Virus record (IMG/VR): IMGVR_UViG_3300006919_000217
Coordinates: 1 to 32,698 of that record
Direction: 5' to 3' (one strand)
DNA from: a virus
DNA length: 32,698 nt
Below are positions 28,827 to 32,698 of the stretch, one piece after another; position 1 is the stretch's first letter, and each line of letters opens with the position of its first letter. Below the pieces are notes generated by a model. That model had not been told where the DNA came from. It worked only from the letters and a program-made list of their open reading frames with translations, and searched no databases. A program made the translations under genes and the position numbers.

Positions 28827-29210
28827 TTACTTGAAGTACTTGCTCAGGGTCCCCTCGGGACCTTCCTGAGTCCAGCGTAGGCCGAGGGTGTGACAGAGGT
28901 CGATGGTGTCAGGGCGGAGGCTGGCCATGGCGAGCTTCACGTCACCGTTGTGCAGCGACCTGTGGCACTCATGGCAGAGGGCTACACCGTTGGCCGGGTC
29001 GTCATGGTGCTCGGGTGCGCAATGGCTCCTGAAGATGACATGGTGCGCAGCGAGGCTGTTGCCGGGTGGTGTGTCCCAGGCCTTGCAGATGGCGCAGCGG
29101 TACTTCGACCGGCGCAGCACCTCCTTGCGCCACCGACCCATGGAGCCTGGGTTGCGGCTCTTCTTGGGCAGGCCCTTCTTGAAGTTCGGCTCGACGTGGC
29201 GCTCGTTCAT
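28827..29210 (-). CDS. HNH endonuclease
   Basis: The ATG at 29210 is chosen. The frame is open further upstream, but that part (encoding GFNSLAW) translates the T-arm of the structured RNA at 29215-29336 and is not protein-like. The protein has 127 residues. HNH landmarks are CAIC (39-42), AAHHVIF (H56, H57), DPANGVALCHECH (N74, C79, C82), and a final His in SLHNGD. The Cys pairs bind structural zinc. The N-terminal 35 residues are basic and would contact DNA. Such free HNH enzymes act in packaging, recombination or homing. It lies between the RNA and the Cas4-like gene. No ribosome-binding site is visible, which is odd. Confidence 0.85.
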   Translation of the reverse strand: MNERHVEPNFKKGLPKKSRNPGSMGRWRKEVLRRSKYRCAICKAWDTPPGNSLAAHHVIFRSHCAPEHHDDPANGVALCHECHRSLHNGDVKLAMASLRPDTIDLCHTLGLRWTQEGPEGTLSKYFK

Positions 29211-29214
29211 GGTG

Positions 29215-29336
29215 TGGGACCAGGCCAGGGAATTGAACCCTGGAGCAGTGTCGAATCTCCCCAAAGGAGAAAGTGGAGTTTCGCACTGCCGCTGACTACC
29301 TCGGCGGTAGGTAGCCGTGAACCAAGCCCTGGCCCC
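29215..29336 (-). ncRNA. tRNA-like structured RNA with a T-arm and an oversized middle arm
   Basis: Starts two bases after the polymerase stop and ends just before the HNH start codon. On the minus strand, the ends GGGGCCAGG and CCTGGTCCC pair over 9 bp (one G-U). A perfect T-arm CCAGGG-TTCAATT-CCCTGG sits next to the 3' strand. Between are CTACCT-ACCGCCG-AGGTAG (6 bp) and a long arm GCAGTG...CACTGC whose top is TCTCC/GGAGA. It is not a standard tRNA: 122 nt, 3' end ACACC rather than CCA, and no normal anticodon loop with U33. It might be a degenerate or atypical tRNA or another tRNA mimic. It is far too short for tmRNA. Confidence 0.5.
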
Positions 29337-29337
29337 G

Positions 29338-31989
29338 TCATTCTGGGAGTACTCCGAGTGAGGAGAGCGCTCTACTGTCCCTCAGCTTCGCCAGCACACC
29401 GATCAGTTCTCCTTTGGTCTCCCAATTCTTACCACCAGTCACGACCTTCGAGGGGGTTCTCTCGATGATGTCGTCCACAGAAGTGTAGGGCTGGGCCTCT
29501 GCAAGCGCTACTGCTGCCTTCGGCCCGAGCACTGAGGAGAGACCTCGGCGGATGGCCCCCTTGTCGTGGTCGAGGGTCCAGTTGACACCCGAGATGTTCA
29601 CGTCGGGGCTGAGGAGGCGGATGCCAACCCGCCGTGTCTCGGCCATGTACTCCTTCATCTTCGGGCCATGGGTGGTGGCCAGCAGGGCCGTGTGGAACTC
29701 CAGCGGATGGTGGACCTTCAGATAGGCCAGCTGGTAGCCGAGGAGCGCATAGGCCGTGGCATGAGCCTTGTTGAAGCCGTAGGCAGCGAAGCCCTCGACC
29801 AACTCCCACGCCCGATCAATCTCACCCTCCCACATGCCATGGTTGTGGCACAGGCGGTCGAAGTCAGCCTTGGCTCCCGCCACGAGGGCGTCAGAGTAGT
29901 CCGAGTAGCCACCCTGGGCGTGCTTGCCCTTGACGGCGGTCAGGAAGTCGTTGAGCTTGTCGACCGGCATCCCGAGGTCCCGAAGGATGGCCAGCACCTG
30001 CTCTTGGAAGACCGGCACGCCATGGGTCTCCCGAAGGTGCTTCTCGAAGATGGCGTGCGGGTAGGTCACCAGGGAGCTGTCGGCCCGGTTGGCGATGAAG
30101 GCCGAGGTGTAGCCATGGTCGATGGTGGCGGGCCGGTACAGGGCGTTGATGAGGATGAGGTCCCGCACCGTCTTGGGCTTCATCTCCTCGCAGCCCTTGG
30201 CAGCGGTGTAGCCCTCAAGCTGGAAGATGCCCGTTCCCGGCTTGCCCTTGCGGAGCATCTTCATGGTTTCCTTGTCGTCGAGAGGAATCCACGAGAGGTC
30301 ACCGGCTGGCTTGCCCAGGAGCTTCAAGGCGTGCGCCATGGTCGAGAGCGAGCGCAGGCCCAGCAAGTCGATCTTCACGAAGCCTGCGTCTTCGACGTCG
30401 TCCATCGTCATCTGAGTGACGGTGGTGTCAGAGCTGGCGATAAGCATGGTCGGAATCCAGTCGGTGACTCGCAGCCCCTCCTGGCTCAGGACGAAGCCCG
30501 CAGCATGAGCACCACCCGAGGTCCGCAGCGGCTGCTTGGCCAACTCGACGAGGTTGCCTGCCGTGGAGGGGTCGACCTTGGCCAGGTCATACACGTCCTT
30601 CACTCGGCCCAGCTTGCGGGGGAAGTCGTCACCCAAGAGCTTGCGCTGCCCGCTCATGTACTTGACAAAGACGCTGCCTCGCCCGGTGTCGTCGTCGAAG
30701 CCCATGCGGTTGAAGGTGCCGATCTGGGTGAGGTCGTACTTCTCGGCCAAGTAGCTGACCACGTCGGCCCGTCGGGTGTCCTCGATGTCGAGGTCGATGT
30801 CGGGTGGTCGCACACGGTCAGGCGTCAGGAAGCGGTCGAAGGTCAAGTCCCAGTAGATCGGGTCTGCTTGGGTGAAGCCGAGGAGGTGGCATACGATGGA
30901 ACCGGTGGCCGAGCCTCGGGCCATAACGAGGATGTCGTTCTCCTCGGCCCATGAGACGTAGTCGTAGACGAGGAGGAAGTAGTCCTCCATGCCCAGCTCC
31001 TTGATCACGCCCATCTCGTAGGCGATGGCATCGACGTAGCGCCGGTCGCCCCAGTGGTCGCTGGCAGCGAAGCGATCGTTGACGACCTCTTCGAGGGTCT
31101 TCGGCTGGTCGAGCACGTTGGGCACGACGTACTGGTAGCGGTCCAGTGGTGGAAGTGTGAAAGTGTGCAAGTCAAGAAGGTGCTTTGCGCCGAGCAAGCC
31201 TTCGGTCCAGATGGGTGTGCCTTCGTAGTGGCGCTGGACCCAGGCCGAGCTTGCCAAGTGGTACGAGTCGCCAGGGAAACCAACATCACCAGGCTCGGCC
31301 CCGTAGCTCACGCCCTTCATGAGCGTGTGCAGCTCGCCGTGGGACTTGTGCAAGTAGTGGCAGTCCTGTGTGACCATGATCGGCAGCGACAGCTCACCGG
31401 CCAGGTCGTAGAGCGCCATGGCCATCTTGGTGTCGTCCCACTCGTCGCCATGGTCGGTGTGGTGGTGCTGGACCTCGACGAAGAGTGTCGGGAAGATGTT
31501 GCGCAGCGCCATCGTGATCCTCTTAGCGGCGTCAGGAGCGCCTCTGACGAACGCTTGCTGTACCGGGCCGAAGTAGCACCCGGTCATGCACACGATGCCG
31601 TCGGTGGCCTTCTCAGACGCCATAGCGGCCAAATCAGCCCAATCGAACCGTGGCTTCTTGTGAAAGTTGGGCCGCACATGGCTGAGGGACGACAGCTTCA
31701 CGAGGGACTGGTAGCCAGCGGTGGTGTACGCCAGGAGCGTCAGGTGGTGGCGTGGGGCGTCCTTGTCGTGGACGTCGTCCACAAAGTAGGCCTCAAACCC
31801 AGGGAACGGTTTCATGTCGTGCTGGCGGCAGGCCTTGTAGAGGCTGAAGGCCCCGGTCATGTAGCCATGGTCGGTGAGACCGAGGGCGGGCTGGCCCAGT
31901 GACGCAGCCTTCTCAACCATGGCGTCGACGCTCTGCATCCCGTCGAGGGTGCTGAACTCGCTGTGGCTATGGGCGCTAAACCACGTCAT
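29338..31989 (-). CDS. dnaE: Phage DNA polymerase III alpha subunit (DnaE-like)
   Basis: This frame encodes 883 residues, against about 1160 in bacterial DnaE. The N-terminal PHP domain has FSAHSHSEFS (5-12) and LGLTDHG (36-42). The C-family polymerase core has MARGSATGS (356-364), PPDIDLD (395-401, catalytic D397/D399) and GFVKIDLLGLRSL (536-548, third catalytic D541), with HAAGFV (495-500). The fingers region, YGFNKAHATAYALLGYQLAY, is intact. The C-terminal end lacks the OB fold and tau-binding tail, as is usual for phage versions. It would copy the phage genome. The ribosome-binding site is weak (GAAGAGTGAG). Next gene downstream: the tRNA-like RNA. Confidence 0.9.
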   Translation of the reverse strand: MTWFSAHSHSEFSTLDGMQSVDAMVEKAASLGQPALGLTDHGYMTGAFSLYKACRQHDMKPFPGFEAYFVDDVHDKDAPRHHLTLLAYTTAGYQSLVKLSSLSHVRPNFHKKPRFDWADLAAMASEKATDGIVCMTGCYFGPVQQAFVRGAPDAAKRITMALRNIFPTLFVEVQHHHTDHGDEWDDTKMAMALYDLAGELSLPIMVTQDCHYLHKSHGELHTLMKGVSYGAEPGDVGFPGDSYHLASSAWVQRHYEGTPIWTEGLLGAKHLLDLHTFTLPPLDRYQYVVPNVLDQPKTLEEVVNDRFAASDHWGDRRYVDAIAYEMGVIKELGMEDYFLLVYDYVSWAEENDILVMARGSATGSIVCHLLGFTQADPIYWDLTFDRFLTPDRVRPPDIDLDIEDTRRADVVSYLAEKYDLTQIGTFNRMGFDDDTGRGSVFVKYMSGQRKLLGDDFPRKLGRVKDVYDLAKVDPSTAGNLVELAKQPLRTSGGAHAAGFVLSQEGLRVTDWIPTMLIASSDTTVTQMTMDDVEDAGFVKIDLLGLRSLSTMAHALKLLGKPAGDLSWIPLDDKETMKMLRKGKPGTGIFQLEGYTAAKGCEEMKPKTVRDLILINALYRPATIDHGYTSAFIANRADSSLVTYPHAIFEKHLRETHGVPVFQEQVLAILRDLGMPVDKLNDFLTAVKGKHAQGGYSDYSDALVAGAKADFDRLCHNHGMWEGEIDRAWELVEGFAAYGFNKAHATAYALLGYQLAYLKVHHPLEFHTALLATTHGPKMKEYMAETRRVGIRLLSPDVNISGVNWTLDHDKGAIRRGLSSVLGPKAAVALAEAQPYTSVDDIIERTPSKVVTGGKNWETKGELIGVLAKLRDSRALSSLGVLPE

Positions 31990-32060
31990 CGCAACTCACT
32001 CTTCGACCAGCGTCACTACGAGGGCAGGGGCATCAGGGTCAGGGATTTCCCGGTACTCCT

Positions 32061-32423
32061 TCATCGCCTTGCCCTTCTTGCTGCGCCACTCCTTGGCTTG
32101 ATGACAGGCCTGCCGAACATCACCTGCTTGGGGAGGTTCTTCAGCATGAAGGCCCGCCTCTTGACCACCTCGTCAAGCTCGTCCAGGAAGGGGTCGAGTT
32201 TGCCCGACAGGACCGAGGTCTTGATGCGGTCGGCCACCTCGTCAGGTCGTAGCGTGCGAGGCTCGGACAGCCTGGGTGCCGGGGGCGGGTAGGCCTCGCT
32301 CTGGATGCGCTTGAGCATGGCCATGGCACCAGCCCGTGCTGCGGCGACCTCAGCCTTGGTCTCGAAACTGCCAAGGTTGTAGGTGCGCTTGTCGTAGTAC
32401 AGACGTGCGTACTTCTTCTTCAT
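32061..32423 (-). CDS. Basic protein with an integrase-arm/AP2-like N-terminus
   Basis: The ATG at 32423 is chosen (AGGAG 4-5 bases upstream and ATGA overlap with the preceding gene). About 120 residues. KYARLYYDKRTYNLGSFETK followed by AEVAAARAGAMAML resembles the three-strand-plus-helix 'arm' DNA-binding domain of integrases and AP2 proteins. Then a Pro/Arg linker, and a helical, acidic to basic C-terminal half (DEVADRIKTSVLSGKLDPFL and RARR end). No catalytic domain follows, so it is not an integrase. Probably a DNA-binding accessory of the replication genes. Confidence 0.65.
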   Translation of the reverse strand: MKKKYARLYYDKRTYNLGSFETKAEVAAARAGAMAMLKRIQSEAYPPPAPRLSEPRTLRPDEVADRIKTSVLSGKLDPFLDELDEVVKRRAFMLKNLPKQVMFGRPVIKPRSGAARRARR

Positions 32424-32698
32424 GGTTCTCCTCTGCGCCACACCAGAGGTGCGGCCTTGGCCGATTCGTGGGTGTCACGCTCTCGGGCGGTCTCAACCCA
32501 AACGTAGGTGCTCTTCGACCGAGGCACACCCGCCGTCCGCAGTGCCCAGGTGGAAATGTGCTGAGGGCATCGGCAGACCCGCACGTTGGTCGCAGGGTTG
32601 ACCGCCGAGAGCCACCAGTCTGAGGCTTCTGAGTCGGGCAGGCACACCCGCTCGCAGACATCACAGACCAGTGGGACTCCCGGTGGTCGCTGACCCCG
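32420..32698 (-). CDS. Zinc-ribbon protein, 5' end beyond the right edge
   Basis: The frame is open to the window edge and ends with a TGA that overlaps the next ATG (ATGA, 32420-32423). The visible 92 residues include PLVCDVCERVCLPDSEASDW and VRVCRCPQHIS, i.e. a C-x-x-C pair, a further Cys, and CRCPQH, in keeping with one zinc site. Then come basic and Trp-containing segments (TYVWVETARERDTHES). A GTG at 32647 is a possible internal start, but the first Cys pair lies upstream of it, so the true start is probably outside the window. Function unknown. Confidence 0.55.
   Translation of the reverse strand, partial: RGQRPPGVPLVCDVCERVCLPDSEASDWWLSAVNPATNVRVCRCPQHISTWALRTAGVPRSKSTYVWVETARERDTHESAKAAPLVWRRGEP

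Noticed and set aside
29211-29264. Longer start for the HNH gene
   Set aside because: The added 18 residues are translated from the T-arm and neighbouring pairs of the structured RNA and have no protein-like features.
29215-29336. tmRNA
   Set aside because: Total length is about 122 nt with no room for a tag reading frame, and the 3' end does not give CCA.
32061-32423. Integrase
   Set aside because: Only an arm-like N-terminus is present; no tyrosine or serine recombinase catalytic domain follows.

Overview
The window looks like part of a double-stranded DNA tailed-phage (or prophage) genome of an actinobacterial host. GC content is high (about 60% by eye). A WhiB-type iron-sulfur regulator points to Actinomycetota. 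Nearly every gene lies on the minus strand, tightly packed with 4-bp ATGA overlaps, so transcription runs from high to low coordinates. No integrase, immunity repressor or tail gene was recognised, so the lifestyle is undecided from this piece.

Layout, read in the direction of transcription. (1) 32698-24396, replication/early arm: an edge-truncated zinc-ribbon protein, a basic protein, a phage-type DNA polymerase III alpha subunit (PHP plus Pol III catalytic domain), an unusual tRNA-like RNA, an HNH endonuclease, a Cas4-like Fe-S exonuclease, several small unknowns, tiny membrane proteins, a RuvC-fold nuclease, WhiB, a 25-residue membrane micro-ORF and a staphylococcal-type thermonuclease. 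(2) 24378-23144: one small plus-strand ORF and a gene-poor, CTAG-rich region with a tandem pair of minus-strand promoter-like sequences. (3) 23143-15216, packaging and structural genes: zinc-ribbon protein, terminase small subunit, structural proteins, an Ala/Thr/Ser-rich repeat protein, a large terminase split by an apparent single-base frameshift, and the portal. (4) 15208-132: a MuF-type head protein followed by about 15 kb of modular enzyme domains. (5) 73-1: the start of what looks like the prohead protease.

The most unusual part is region 4. Ten copies of a short tag related to HDQKTHGNWA introduce successive enzyme-like domains: a papain-like Cys/His/Asp domain, two GNAT acetyltransferases, several ADP-ribosyltransferase-like domains, a HExxH zincin, a DUF3626-like domain and a RelA/SpoT-like synthetase (this last one after a variant tag). 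Modules usually end in an acidic loop of the form DxDxDG, followed in separate genes by a T-x-[KQR]-E-R-x-[AG] tail. The DNA for that tail contains AAGGAGCG a few bases before an ATGA stop/start overlap, so it also looks like the ribosome-binding site of the next gene. Modules therefore look like self-coupling cassettes. Some are separate genes and others are fused through what look like lost stop codons. Because the array sits between MuF and the presumed prohead protease, an attractive inference is that these are virion cargo proteins delivered to the host with the DNA. Function and delivery are unproven.

Two sequence-scale patterns separate the arms. The palindrome CCATGG occurs about 33 times in the last 8.6 kb and, by eye, not at all in the first 17.4 kb. 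A short element around GCAAGTGTGCAAG recurs mainly in the few intergenic gaps.
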